Assembly (NCBI RefSeq): GCF_029892425.1
Contig: NZ_JARXWB010000013.1
Location: forward strand, 168,671-232,670
Direction: 5' to 3'
DNA: 64,000 nucleotides
DNA from: Bradyrhizobium sp. BR13661
Lineage (GTDB): Bacteria; Pseudomonadota; Alphaproteobacteria; Rhizobiales; Xanthobacteraceae
Part shown: in pieces, positions 43,493 to 52,682 of the stretch
How positions within the stretch are numbered: the first letter of the stretch is position 1
Layout: each line of letters begins with the position of its first letter
The notes under the pieces: generated by a model
Seen by the model: only the letters and a program-made list of their open reading frames with translations
Told to the model about the DNA's origin: nothing
The model's database searches: none
Position numbers and translations under genes: made by a program

Positions 43493-43860
43493 GGCTTGCT
43501 AGCCTCGGGTGTCGCCGGTTGCGGATATCCTTGCGGGATTCGGCTCTGATCCTTTGGGACGGGCACCAACCCCGCGGCGGGATCTTCTTGGCCAGGAACC
43601 GCAGCACCAGTTTTCTTGGCCAAGAAGCGGCGCCGGTTTTCGGCCCAGACCTGCCTGCAATGCTGATAGCCAGCCGTTTCCTCCGCAATGACGCTGCGGC
43701 AGCGTGCGAGGTCAGAGCTAGTTGCACCTGTCGTCTGCTCCGCCTTCGGCAACGCGGGCGGCTCGTCACCACCGCGAAGCTGAATCGTGCAGGCAGTGAC
43801 GACCAACACGCCGATTGTCGTAAGAAGCGACAACGCCTTGAATGCCCTTATGTCGGTCAT
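43489..43860 (-). CDS. TrbK-like entry exclusion protein
   Basis: 123 aa with a hydrophobic N-terminus and a cysteine near residue 24 (VVTACTIQLRGG), so a secreted or lipid-linked protein. The central part RCRSVIAEETAGYQHCRQVWAENRRRFL is of the alternative TrbK type found in this operon position. TrbK proteins hinder transfer into cells that already hold the element. It overlaps trbJ by one base and trbL by four. The family is quick to diverge, so the role rests mostly on position. Confidence 0.78.
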   Translation of the reverse strand: MTDIRAFKALSLLTTIGVLVVTACTIQLRGGDEPPALPKAEQTTGATSSDLARCRSVIAEETAGYQHCRQVWAENRRRFLAKKTGAAVPGQEDPAAGLVPVPKDQSRIPQGYPQPATPEASKP

Positions 43861-44588
43861 TAGTGGAACATCTGCACATTGGATGATTGATAGCCCTGCC
43901 CCGATGTCAGGAAGCGCCGAAGCTGTTCTCGTCCCTGATCCTGGGCCGAGGCGCGCTGGGCCGCTTCCAGGCTTTGCGCCCTGCCCTCTGCCGTTACAAC
44001 CGCGGTGAGGTCGGCGAGCTGCTGCGCGTTTAGCGCAAGAATCTGATTGCCAGCCTGCGTTGCCTGCAGAGCGCCGCTCGCAACTTGGCTAGACGTTACG
44101 AGCGCGGACGTCTGGATACGATTGGTGTCGAGGTTGCCAACGATGCCCGCCTGGACCCGAAGCGCGTCTTGCGTTGCGGCATAGGAATTCTGCCAACGTG
44201 CCTGAGCGTTGGAGATCAGCAACTGGTTCGACTGATTGCCGCTAGCTGGCGCGTAGCTGGTTGAGAAGGCGCGGTCGATCTGCTGGACATCGTAGGCGAT
44301 GCGCTGGGCCTGGGCCAGTAATTGCTGGGTCCGCTGAATCGATGATTGCAGTTGCTGCAGCGACGAATAGGGCAGGCTTGCCAGATTCCTGGCCTGATTG
44401 ATCAGCATCTGTGCCTCGTTCTGCAACGTGGTGATCTGATTGTTGATCTGCTGCAGTTCCCGCGCGGCCGTCAGAACGTTCTGGACGTAGTTGTTGGGAT
44501 CAAAGACGATGAGCGCCCGTGCGGGCACCACGACGCCAAGCACCAGCGCAATAGTGCCAGCGGCCGCGAACAGGCCAAGACGCTTCAT
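43860..44588 (-). CDS. trbJ: Conjugal transfer protein TrbJ (VirB5-like)
   Basis: Secreted minor pilus component of 242 aa. It has a signal peptide ending near ARA (about 24), then a long helical, Gln/Asn-rich region (ELQQINNQITTLQNEAQMLINQ in part) with coiled-coil character, and C-terminal helices. Such proteins sit at the pilus tip. It overlaps trbE by four bases. Confidence 0.94.
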   Translation of the reverse strand: MKRLGLFAAAGTIALVLGVVVPARALIVFDPNNYVQNVLTAARELQQINNQITTLQNEAQMLINQARNLASLPYSSLQQLQSSIQRTQQLLAQAQRIAYDVQQIDRAFSTSYAPASGNQSNQLLISNAQARWQNSYAATQDALRVQAGIVGNLDTNRIQTSALVTSSQVASGALQATQAGNQILALNAQQLADLTAVVTAEGRAQSLEAAQRASAQDQGREQLRRFLTSGQGYQSSNVQMFH

Positions 44589-47026
44589 TGCGATTTCTCC
44601 AGATTGACGAGATTGGGGATCAGGTCGAGAGCCCAGGCAACGCCACGGTGCTGGAGCCAGGCCGCCACAAAGCCGTCAGGCCCGTATTCGGCGAGGAGTT
44701 GCGCGATGGCAGCCTGGTCGGTCTTGGAAGAGGCTGCGGTAAAGGCGAGCGCAACCTCACCAAGGCCAAGTTCGAACATCCGATTGCCGCGGCGGGACTG
44801 GCAATAGTAGTCGCGCTTTGGCGTTGCACGGCTCAGAAGCTCGATCTGGCGGTCGTTGAGGCCGAAGCGGCGGTAGATGGCCGTGATCTGCGGTTCGATT
44901 GCCCGTTCGTTCGGCAGCAACAACCGTGTTGCACAGCTCTCGATGATCGCCGGCGCGATCGCGGAGCCATCGATGTCCGAGAGCGATTGGGTGGCGAAGA
45001 TGACGGATGCGTTCTTTTTCCGTAGCGTCTTCAGCCATTCCCTGAGTTGGCCAGCAAAATCCTCGTCGTCGAGGGCCAACCACCCCTCATCGACAATGAG
45101 GAGCGTCGGCCGGCCATCGAGACGATCACCAATACGATGGAAGAGGTACGCCAGCACGGCCGGCGCAGCGCTCGTTCCGATCAGACCTTCGGTCTCAAAC
45201 GCCTGGACCGAGGCCTCACCAAGGCGCTCGAATTCGGCATCGAGCAGGCGCCCGGATGGACCGCCGAGGCAATAAGGTTGCAAGGCGCGTTTCAGAGAGT
45301 TCGATTGGAGCAGGACTGACAGGCCCGTGAGGGTACGTTCCTCCCTCGGCGCCGAGGCGAGAGACGTCAGCGCCGACCACAGATGATCCTTGACTTCCGG
45401 GGTGATCTCGACCTTTTCCCGCGCCAGGATCGCGCCGATCCATTCCGTCGCCCACCCCCGCTCGACGGAGTCGTCGATCCATGCCAACGGTTGCAGGGCG
45501 ACGGGGTTCTCGTCTCCGTCAGACAGCGCACCGCCGAGATCATGCCAGTCGCCATTCATGGCGAGCGCGGCCGCCCGGATTGAACCGCCGAAGTCAAACG
45601 CAAAGACCTGAGAGTTCGGATAGCGGCGGAATTGCAACGCCATCAGAGCCAGCAACACGGATTTGCCGGCGCCAGTCGGGCCCACCACGAGGGTATGACC
45701 GACATCGCCGACGTGGAGGGAGAAGCGGAACGGCGTTGATCCCTCGGTCTTGCCGAACAACAGAGGCGGCCCTTTGAAGTGGAGGTCCCTCGCCTCGCCC
45801 GCCCACACGGCTGACATCGGAATCATGTGAGCGAGGTTAAGAGTCGAAACCGGAGGCTGCCGCACATTGGCGTAGACATGCCCAGGCAGGGTGCCGAGCC
45901 AGGCTTCAACCGCGTTCACCGTCTCGATCATGCAGGTGAAATCGCGGCCCTGAATGACCTTCTCGACCAGCCTCAGCTTTTCATCGGCAGCGTTGGGATC
46001 GCGGTCCCAGACGGTAATGGTCGCCGTGACAAAGGCTTGTCCGATCTGGTCCGACCCCAGTTCCTGCAACGCCGCGTCGGCATCAAGCGCCTTGTTGTGG
46101 GCGTCGGTATCGAGTAGCGTCGACGCCTCGTTCGTCATGACCTCCTTGAGAATGGCCCCAATCGATTTTCGCTTGGCGAACCACTGCCGCCGAATCTTGG
46201 TCAGCAGCTTGGTGGCGTCGGTCTTGTCGAGCATGATCGCGCGAGTCGACCAACGGTAAGAGAATGGTAGGCGATTCAAGTCGTCCAGGATCCCCGGGGT
46301 CGTGGCACCCGGAAAACCAACAATCGTCAGCACCCGAATATTTGCTGAGCCCAACATCGGCTCGAGCCCGCCGCTCAGCGGCTGGTCCGCCAACAGCGCA
46401 TCGATGTACATGGGAATTTCAGGCACCCGAACGCGATGACGCTTGGTCGAGATCGTCGAGTGCAGGTAGGTCAGGGTGTCCTGATCATCGAGCCAGGCAC
46501 ATTCGGGCATGAACCCTTCAACGAGTTGCAGCACGCGGTTGGTCTGATCGACAAAGCCACGTAGTACCTCGCGCGCGTCTGCGCCAACAGTCCGATCGCG
46601 GCCCTCATAGAGCAGGCGCTCTGCCCTGGCGGCTCCCTCCTCCGGTGGCAGATAAAGGAAGGTCAAGAAGTAGCTGGACTCGTAATGGGCACCCGCCTCT
46701 TCGAACTGAGCCCTGCGTTCCGCGTCGACCAGCGCGGACGCGACGTCCGGAAAGGAGTTGGGCGGGTATGCCCCCGCAGAGTGACGCTGCGCCTCAACGA
46801 ACACAGCCCAGCCGGATCCCAGGCGACGCACGGCGTTGTTCAGGCGGCCGGCGACGGCGACAAGTTCAGCCGGCACCGCGCTGTCGAGGTCAGGTCCGCG
46901 GAACTTTGCGGTCCGCTGGAACGAGCCGTCCTTGTTCAGGATGATTCCTTCGTCAACGAGTGCTGCCCAGGGCAGAAAGTCGGCAAGGCGCGTGCTGGAA
47001 TGGCGATATTCGGCGAGATTCATCAT
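44585..47026 (-). CDS. trbE: Conjugal transfer ATPase TrbE (VirB4-like)
   Basis: T4SS energy protein of 813 aa. The Walker A motif is VGPTGAGKSVLLAL in the centre, Walker B-like LLIVDEGWLALDD, and a C-terminal RecA-fold with ATQSLSDIDGSAI. The ATG pair at 47026/47023 (MMNLAEY) is the family start; the frame is open 59 codons more, through the end of trbD, which I do not believe. It lies 10 bp after the trbD stop. Confidence 0.95.
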   Translation of the reverse strand: MMNLAEYRHSSTRLADFLPWAALVDEGIILNKDGSFQRTAKFRGPDLDSAVPAELVAVAGRLNNAVRRLGSGWAVFVEAQRHSAGAYPPNSFPDVASALVDAERRAQFEEAGAHYESSYFLTFLYLPPEEGAARAERLLYEGRDRTVGADAREVLRGFVDQTNRVLQLVEGFMPECAWLDDQDTLTYLHSTISTKRHRVRVPEIPMYIDALLADQPLSGGLEPMLGSANIRVLTIVGFPGATTPGILDDLNRLPFSYRWSTRAIMLDKTDATKLLTKIRRQWFAKRKSIGAILKEVMTNEASTLLDTDAHNKALDADAALQELGSDQIGQAFVTATITVWDRDPNAADEKLRLVEKVIQGRDFTCMIETVNAVEAWLGTLPGHVYANVRQPPVSTLNLAHMIPMSAVWAGEARDLHFKGPPLLFGKTEGSTPFRFSLHVGDVGHTLVVGPTGAGKSVLLALMALQFRRYPNSQVFAFDFGGSIRAAALAMNGDWHDLGGALSDGDENPVALQPLAWIDDSVERGWATEWIGAILAREKVEITPEVKDHLWSALTSLASAPREERTLTGLSVLLQSNSLKRALQPYCLGGPSGRLLDAEFERLGEASVQAFETEGLIGTSAAPAVLAYLFHRIGDRLDGRPTLLIVDEGWLALDDEDFAGQLREWLKTLRKKNASVIFATQSLSDIDGSAIAPAIIESCATRLLLPNERAIEPQITAIYRRFGLNDRQIELLSRATPKRDYYCQSRRGNRMFELGLGEVALAFTAASSKTDQAAIAQLLAEYGPDGFVAAWLQHRGVAWALDLIPNLVNLEKSQ

Positions 47027-47036
47027 GACCGAGGGC

Positions 47037-47300
47037 TCACGTGTTGAGATGACCGGGAATGCGCAGATGCCGGTGCACCACATCGACAAAGGCGGGATCG
47101 CGCTTGGCGGCCCAGACGGCGGCCATGTGGCCGATGAACCAGAGGACAAGGCCCGCGATCCAAAGCCGCAATCCCAATCCAAGGGCTGCCGCAAGCGTGC
47201 CATTGACGATCGCGACCGACCGCGGCGCGCCGCCCATCAGGATTGGCTCAGTGAGCGCGCGATGAACGGGAACGACAAAGCCTGTGACTTGATCATCCAT
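47037..47300 (-). CDS. trbD: Conjugal transfer protein TrbD (VirB3-like)
   Basis: Small inner-membrane T4SS protein of 87 aa with two hydrophobic segments (about 30-46 and 48-66) and the family start VPVHRALTEPILMGGAPR. Its ATG overlaps the trbC stop. It assists pilus assembly with TrbE. Confidence 0.92.
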   Translation of the reverse strand: MDDQVTGFVVPVHRALTEPILMGGAPRSVAIVNGTLAAALGLGLRLWIAGLVLWFIGHMAAVWAAKRDPAFVDVVHRHLRIPGHLNT

Positions 47301-47626
47301 CAGATCACCACGCCGCCGCCGAAGGAGAAGAACGACAGGAAGAAGCTCGAGGCGGCAAACGCGATCGACAGACCGAACACGATCTGGATCAGCCTGCGGA
47401 AGCCACCCGACGAATCGCCGAACGCGAGCGTGAGCCCGGTCACGACGATGATGATGACGGCGATGATCTTGGCGACCGGCCCCTCCACCGACTGCAAGAT
47501 CTGATTGAGTGGCTGCTCCCACGGCATGTTCGAGCCAGCCGCCCATGCCGGCGCCGACACCAAAAGAACCGTGCCGGAGCCGACTAGCGATGCGGTATGT
47601 CGAAGAAGGTGAAATTCCAGACGCAT
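47300..47626 (-). CDS. trbC: Conjugal transfer pilin TrbC (VirB2-like)
   Basis: Pilin precursor of 108 aa. It has a signal sequence ending APAWA (about 31), then two hydrophobic helices split by a polar turn (GDSSGGFRRLIQ), as in VirB2. The ATG at 47626 follows the trbB stop by one base; longer in-frame starts lie inside trbB and are rejected. Confidence 0.92.
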   Translation of the reverse strand: MRLEFHLLRHTASLVGSGTVLLVSAPAWAAGSNMPWEQPLNQILQSVEGPVAKIIAVIIIVVTGLTLAFGDSSGGFRRLIQIVFGLSIAFAASSFFLSFFSFGGGVVI

Positions 47627-47627
47627 G

Positions 47628-48590
47628 TCAGTCTCCTGCTGATGAAACGTTGTAGTCGCCGGCGGCACCAAGCCCCGTGACGAGGGCGAGCTCAGCGAGG
47701 CGACGGTCGGCGCCGCGCCCCGCAAGCACGGCAACGAGGTTGATGGTTTCGGCGATCAAGGCGCGCGGAACCGTGATGACGGCTTCCTGGATAAGTTGCT
47801 CGAGCCGCCGCAACGCACCAAGCGCACTGCCCGCGTGAATGGTCCCAATGCCGCCGGGGTGGCCTGTGCCCCAAGCCTTGAGCAGATCGAGCGCTTCGGC
47901 ACCGCGAACTTCGCCGACCGGAATGCGGTCAGGACGCAGTCGCAGCGAGGAGCGAACGAGATCCGATAGCGTGGCCACGCCATCTTTGGTCCGCAAAGCC
48001 ACGAGATTGGGCGCCTTGCATTGAAGTTCGCGCGTATCTTCGATCAGCACGACCCGATCGGAACTCTTTGCCACCTCGGCCAGGAGCGCATTCGTCAATG
48101 TTGTCTTGCCGGTCGATGTCCCGCCGGCGACAAGAATGTTCTTCCGTGTGGCGACCGCGTTCTGCAGGATCTTGGCCTGCTCCGAGGTCATGATCCCCCT
48201 GCCGACGTAGTCGTCGAGCGTAAACACGGCGACGGCGGGCTTGCGGATCGCAAAGGCCGGTGCGGCAACGACCGGAGGCAACAGACCTTCGAAGCGCTCG
48301 CCGGTCCCAGGCAATTCGGCCGAGACCCGCGGCGAGCCGGCATGCACCTCCGCACCTACGTGGTGCGCTACCAGACGAACAATGCGCTCGCCGTCCGCCG
48401 CCGACAGTGTTTCGCCTGTGTCGATCAGGCCACTCGACAACCGGTCGATCCACAACCGCCCATCCGGATTGAGCATCACCTCGATGATCGCTTCGTCTTC
48501 GAGGTAGCCGGCGATCGCAGAGCCAAGCGCGCTGCGCAGCATTCGCGCGCCGCGCGAACTCGCTTCCGATTGAATGGAATGGATTGCCAC
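47628..48590 (-). CDS. trbB: Conjugal transfer ATPase TrbB (VirB11-like)
   Basis: Hexameric traffic ATPase of 320 aa at the cytoplasmic side of the T4SS. The Walker A motif is AGGTSTGKTTLTNAL, followed by VLIEDTREL, LRLRPDRIPVGEVRG (Walker B and its His-box relatives), and HPGGIGTIHAG. The start is the GTG at 48590 (family N-terminus SIQSEASSRGARML); a TTG at 48620 and an ATG at 48542 are alternatives. It is the first trb gene; the MFS module lies directly upstream. Confidence 0.93.
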   Translation of the reverse strand: MAIHSIQSEASSRGARMLRSALGSAIAGYLEDEAIIEVMLNPDGRLWIDRLSSGLIDTGETLSAADGERIVRLVAHHVGAEVHAGSPRVSAELPGTGERFEGLLPPVVAAPAFAIRKPAVAVFTLDDYVGRGIMTSEQAKILQNAVATRKNILVAGGTSTGKTTLTNALLAEVAKSSDRVVLIEDTRELQCKAPNLVALRTKDGVATLSDLVRSSLRLRPDRIPVGEVRGAEALDLLKAWGTGHPGGIGTIHAGSALGALRRLEQLIQEAVITVPRALIAETINLVAVLAGRGADRRLAELALVTGLGAAGDYNVSSAGD

Positions 48591-48690
48591 CGTTCGCCCC
48601 CACCGAATGAGGACGTCCAACGAGCGTCCTCATATCGGGATGATTAGAAAAGGCACCGATGGACTTGGCGCAACAAGCGGCTTCAGTGAT

Positions 48691-48712
48691 CGTAGCCTAG
48701 CGTAGAAAAAGA
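48691..48712. repeat. Direct repeat, left flank of the MFS module
   Basis: CGTAG(C)CTAGCG-TAGAAAAAGA, matching 50178-50199 with one mismatch in 22 bp and in the same orientation. Confidence 0.7.
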
Positions 48713-48772
48713 AAGACTGAGAATTGATGTTTGAGGCCTGCGCAATCGTGTCAGTTCGCGGGAGTGGCATAC

Positions 48773-50101
48773 TCACCAATCCGCATCGTCATCCGCGGAC
48801 AGGAGGATGACCGAGTCTTCGTACAACCCGACTGGCTCGACAGCGCAGGAAACATCAGCCGGCCTGAAGAAGAGGATTGAACTCATCCACGAAGCGATGG
48901 ATCGGCGCCAGGGCAGCGCGAACCAGACTAACGTCGCGATCTGCAGTACTACGTTGAGACCAAAAGCGACTTGATAGGCTTGGACGGGCCTATGGCCATC
49001 ATTCGCGGACCATTGCTCCAGAATAAGTCCTGTCGCGTATTGCGCCAGAAATGCCCAACCGAAGTGCCAAACGTTCAAGGCACCATTGGCACGGCCGGCA
49101 AGCTCCGGCGGGAAGTAATCCGCTATCACCGCGAAGCTGACCACTGTCGCCGTTCCGACAATTGCGACAATAGACCAAGGCAGGATGGACGGCAAAGACG
49201 CTCGCAGGATCAGGGATAACTCAGCCGCGATGAACAGCACCGCAACCATCGCTAACACCGCCTCCGCCCCGATTCCTCTCCGCTTGATGGAATGGACGGT
49301 CGTACCGAATAACCAGGCGCCAGCGCTCAATACGATGGACATCATAAAAAGCTGTCTGACGAGACTTGCGCGATCAAGCCCCTCCACGTCGGTAAACCAC
49401 GGTGATGCCCACAATCCCTGCAGAGACCAGGCTGATCCGACGCACGTCGCCGACAACGGGGCCATTCGCCAGAAGCGCCGATCGCCGAGAACGGAGCCAA
49501 GAGTGGCGCGCGCTGCTGATGGGGCAACGCCTCGCTCAGGCACGACGGCATAGATGAGAATGGCCGTCGCACCGGTAGCGGCCGCTAGGACCTCAAAAAG
49601 TTGCCGCCAGCCCATCCAGGCGAGTAGGTGTTCGACGGGGACCGTAGCAGTCACCGATCCAAGCGATCCCAGCATGACCATGTAGCCGTTAAGCAAGGCG
49701 ACACGCTCCCTGGGGAACCAGAGGACGATCGACTTCAGTCCTGCGGTCAACGCCGCCGCCACGCCAAACCCGATCATCGCGCGCCCGATCAAAAGCGACA
49801 GGAAGTCAGTCGATATCGCAAAGAGGCCGGCGCCTGCTGCTGCAAGCAAGAGCAGAACACTCTGGACACGACGCGGACCAAAGCGATCCAACAATATACC
49901 GACGGGGATCTGAGCGACCGCGAAAACGAGAAAATAGACCGACGTCAGCAACCCGAGGTCGGCAGTCCCAACCCCGGTATCCGAGCTGAGATGGTTGGCG
50001 ATCAGAGCATTGATCGTTCGAAACAGATAAGAGAGATAGTACCCGGCTACAAAAGGGAGAAAAACGCGCGCGACGCGACGCCATGGTGTTGAGATTTGCA
50101 T
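48773..50101 (-). CDS. MFS family transporter
   Basis: Inner-membrane carrier of 442 aa with about twelve membrane segments. The loop 2-3 signature GILLDRFGPRRVQS near 75 is clear. It starts with RVFLPFVAGYYLSYLFRTIN; the ligand cannot be told. The C-terminal 40 residues are polar. The ATG at 50101 has AAGGGG five bases upstream. It lies between trbB and the CopG/traG genes, which are normally neighbours in this ICE family, and is flanked by 22-bp direct repeats, so it looks inserted. By eye it has a lower GC content than the trb genes. Confidence 0.88.
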   Translation of the reverse strand: MQISTPWRRVARVFLPFVAGYYLSYLFRTINALIANHLSSDTGVGTADLGLLTSVYFLVFAVAQIPVGILLDRFGPRRVQSVLLLLAAAGAGLFAISTDFLSLLIGRAMIGFGVAAALTAGLKSIVLWFPRERVALLNGYMVMLGSLGSVTATVPVEHLLAWMGWRQLFEVLAAATGATAILIYAVVPERGVAPSAARATLGSVLGDRRFWRMAPLSATCVGSAWSLQGLWASPWFTDVEGLDRASLVRQLFMMSIVLSAGAWLFGTTVHSIKRRGIGAEAVLAMVAVLFIAAELSLILRASLPSILPWSIVAIVGTATVVSFAVIADYFPPELAGRANGALNVWHFGWAFLAQYATGLILEQWSANDGHRPVQAYQVAFGLNVVLQIATLVWFALPWRRSIASWMSSILFFRPADVSCAVEPVGLYEDSVILLSADDDADW

Positions 50102-50177
50102 GCTGGCCCCTTTGCACTCTGCTCGCTCGAGCCGATAGCGCGTCCAGCTTTTGCCAGTGCGGCCCAATCGCTGCTGT

Positions 50178-50199
50178 CGTAGGCTAGCGTAGAAAAAGA
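50178..50199. repeat. Direct repeat, right flank of the MFS module
   Basis: Second copy of the 22-bp repeat at 48691-48712 with one mismatch (G for C at position 6). Together they border about 1.49 kb. Confidence 0.7.
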
Positions 50200-50225
50200 G
50201 GGATCGGCGCGATAGCAATGCTCAG

Positions 50226-50651
50226 TCAGGTCTCGCCAGCCGGTTCCTGGCGACGGACATCTTCCGGAATCTCGCGCAGAAAGCTTTGCCCCTTCTGCAA
50301 ACGGCGCCCGAGCGCCTCGACAAATCCTTCAAAGCGCTCCCGACCCTTTGCCTGCGCGGCCGCCTGCGCGTCGTTGGGTAGCGGCGGTGTAATCGTCAGC
50401 CAGAAACGAATGAAGAGGGCCAAGGTCTCCGCCGTCAACCCAACGTCGCGCTCCAGCCTCTGCATCTGACGCGATAGCCGATCGAGGCGGCGGGTAAACG
50501 CCGCCTCCCGCCTGTCCGCTCCATCCGGTGAGAGAAACGAAGCGACAGCCGCTTCCACGATCGCAGACCGGGAAAGCTTCTTGCGGTCGGCGAGTTCCGA
50601 GATCTGTTTCAAGAGTTCTGGCGGGAAATAGACGTTCATCCGGTCGCGCAT
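50226..50651 (-). CDS. CopG-like ribbon-helix-helix protein
   Basis: 141 aa. The N-terminus MNVYFPPELLKQISELADRK followed by LSRSAIVEAAVASFL is a ribbon-helix-helix DNA-binding fold. The rest is helical, with a hydrophobic stretch ETLALFIRFWL. Genes like this lie between traG and trbB in the ICEMlSym family and may regulate transfer genes. It starts 6 bp after the traG stop. Confidence 0.82.
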   Translation of the reverse strand: MRDRMNVYFPPELLKQISELADRKKLSRSAIVEAAVASFLSPDGADRREAAFTRRLDRLSRQMQRLERDVGLTAETLALFIRFWLTITPPLPNDAQAAAQAKGRERFEGFVEALGRRLQKGQSFLREIPEDVRRQEPAGET

Positions 50652-50657
50652 ATTGCC

Positions 50658-52646
50658 TCAGAGCTCCATACCGTCATTCGGGTCCAGGGCGACTTGACGG
50701 GCGACACCGCGCATCTGTTGGCGGATGAGCCGGGACTGACTGACCGCATGCTCGTCATCGTCAAGAACGGCGGCAAATTCTTCGGCTGGCGTCGGCTCGG
50801 TCGTCTCCTTGGCGATCGCGACGTGATCGGGGAGTTCGGGTTCGCGACGGAGGCCGCTGTTCGCCGTGTCATCCTCGGCCTCCGCGGCTTTGTCAGTTGG
50901 ACTTCCCGTCGGCCTCGGCGTCCCGAGTTCTGACCATCCGTCCGTTCGCAATGATCGGCCGGCCGTCGCCGGATCGGGCGGCGGCAGAACCCGCTCGGTG
51001 AATCGCCGATCCTCGTAGTAGCGGACCTTCTTCGCCCGAATCGGCGCCGTCCCCGCCAGCATGACGATCTCGTCCATCGGCGGAAGCTGCATGACCTCAC
51101 CCGGCGTCAGCAGCGGCCTTGCAGTCTCCTGCCGCGAGACCATCAGGTGCCCCAGCCAGGGGTTCAGCCTGTGCCCGGCGTAGTTCTTCATGGCCCTCAT
51201 CTCCGTCGCCGTGCCGAGCGCATCGGAGACCCGCTTCGCGGTCCGCTCGTCATTAGTCGCGAAACTGACCCGGACGTGACAATTGTCGAGGATGGCGTTG
51301 TTGGGCCCGTAGGCCTTCTCGATCTGATTGAGCGACTGCGCGATCAGGAAACTCTTGATGCCGTACCCCGCCATGAAAGCGAGCGCAGACTCGAAGAAAT
51401 CGAGCCGCCCAAGTGCTGGGAACTCATCAAGCATCATCAAGACTCGATGCTTGCGATCGCGGGCGTGCAAATCCTCGGTCAGGCGACGGCCAATCTGGTT
51501 CAGCACCAGACGGATCAGCGGCTTGGTCCGAGAAATATCCGACGGCGGCACCACAAGGTAAAGTGTCGTCGGGCGACGATCTGCGATCAGATCGGCAATC
51601 CGCCAGTCGCAGCGACAGGTCACCTGGGCCACGACGGGATCGCGGTAGAGTCCGAGGAACGACATTGCAGTGGACAGGACGCCGGACCGTTCATTTTCCG
51701 ATTTGTTGAGGAGTTCGCGCGCCGTCGATGCGACCACGGGATGCGCGCCCTGCTCGCCAAGATGCGCGGTGGTCATCATCGCCTTCAGCGTCGCCTCGAT
51801 GGGTCGCTTCGGGTCGGACAGGAAGGCGGCGACCCCGGCCAAGGTCTTGTCTGCCCCGGCATAGAGGACATGGAGGATGGCGCCGACCAGGATCGAATGA
51901 CTGGTCTTCTCCCAATGGTTCCGCTTGTCGAGCGAGCCTTCGGGATCGACCAGGACGTCGGCGACGTTCTGGACGTCGCGAACCTCCCATTCCCCGCGCC
52001 GAACCTCCAGGAGCGGATTGTAGGCTGATGACTTAGGATTGGTGGGGTCGAACAACAGGACGCGGCCATGCCGCGAGCGGAAGCCCGCGGTTAGTTGCCA
52101 GTTCTCTCCTTTGATGTCGTGAACGATGGCCGAGCCGGGCCAGGCCAGCAACGAAGGAACGACGAGGCCAACACCCTTGCCGGACCTGGTGGGTGCAAAA
52201 CACAAAACGTGCTCCGGTCCATCGTGGCGGAGGTAGTCGCGCTCAAGCTTGCCCAGCACCACACCATCCGGACCGAGAAGTCCGGCCGCTCGAACCTCCT
52301 CCAGACCAGCCCAGCGCGCCGAGCCATAGGTCTCAACATTCTTCGCCTCGCGCGCGCGCCACACCGACATGCCGATCGCCGCCGCGATCGAAACGAAGGT
52401 CCCGGACGCCGCGATGAACGCCCCCTCGGCAAAGACCTGCGGCGCATAGGCGTCGTAGACGAACCACCACCAGAAGAAGACGGGCGGGTAATAGATCTTG
52501 AAGCCCATCATTTCGAACCAGGGCCGCCCGAGCTCGGGCTGGTAGGCGAGCCGCCAAGCCGTCCACTCGGTTGCTCCCCAGATGGCGAGCAGAACGATTA
52601 GGCCGACAACGATTACCTGTCCCCACAGGATTTTGGTTCCGGACAT
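50658..52646 (-). CDS. traG: Type IV coupling protein TraG (VirD4-like)
   Basis: DNA-translocating ATPase of 662 aa that connects the relaxosome to the T4SS. Two N-terminal membrane segments (about 10-25 and 70-92), Walker A in APTRSGKGVGLVVPSLLA (about 153), the VirD4 motif KGENWQLTAG, and Walker B-like VLMMLDEFPALGRL. It is preceded by the relaxase gene with a 36-bp gap. The C-terminal 100 residues are Pro/Glu-rich and probably flexible. Confidence 0.95.
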   Translation of the reverse strand: MSGTKILWGQVIVVGLIVLLAIWGATEWTAWRLAYQPELGRPWFEMMGFKIYYPPVFFWWWFVYDAYAPQVFAEGAFIAASGTFVSIAAAIGMSVWRAREAKNVETYGSARWAGLEEVRAAGLLGPDGVVLGKLERDYLRHDGPEHVLCFAPTRSGKGVGLVVPSLLAWPGSAIVHDIKGENWQLTAGFRSRHGRVLLFDPTNPKSSAYNPLLEVRRGEWEVRDVQNVADVLVDPEGSLDKRNHWEKTSHSILVGAILHVLYAGADKTLAGVAAFLSDPKRPIEATLKAMMTTAHLGEQGAHPVVASTARELLNKSENERSGVLSTAMSFLGLYRDPVVAQVTCRCDWRIADLIADRRPTTLYLVVPPSDISRTKPLIRLVLNQIGRRLTEDLHARDRKHRVLMMLDEFPALGRLDFFESALAFMAGYGIKSFLIAQSLNQIEKAYGPNNAILDNCHVRVSFATNDERTAKRVSDALGTATEMRAMKNYAGHRLNPWLGHLMVSRQETARPLLTPGEVMQLPPMDEIVMLAGTAPIRAKKVRYYEDRRFTERVLPPPDPATAGRSLRTDGWSELGTPRPTGSPTDKAAEAEDDTANSGLRREPELPDHVAIAKETTEPTPAEEFAAVLDDDEHAVSQSRLIRQQMRGVARQVALDPNDGMEL

Positions 52647-52682
52647 CCCGAACGTCCTTCCGCAACTGGATTAGAGAGATTG

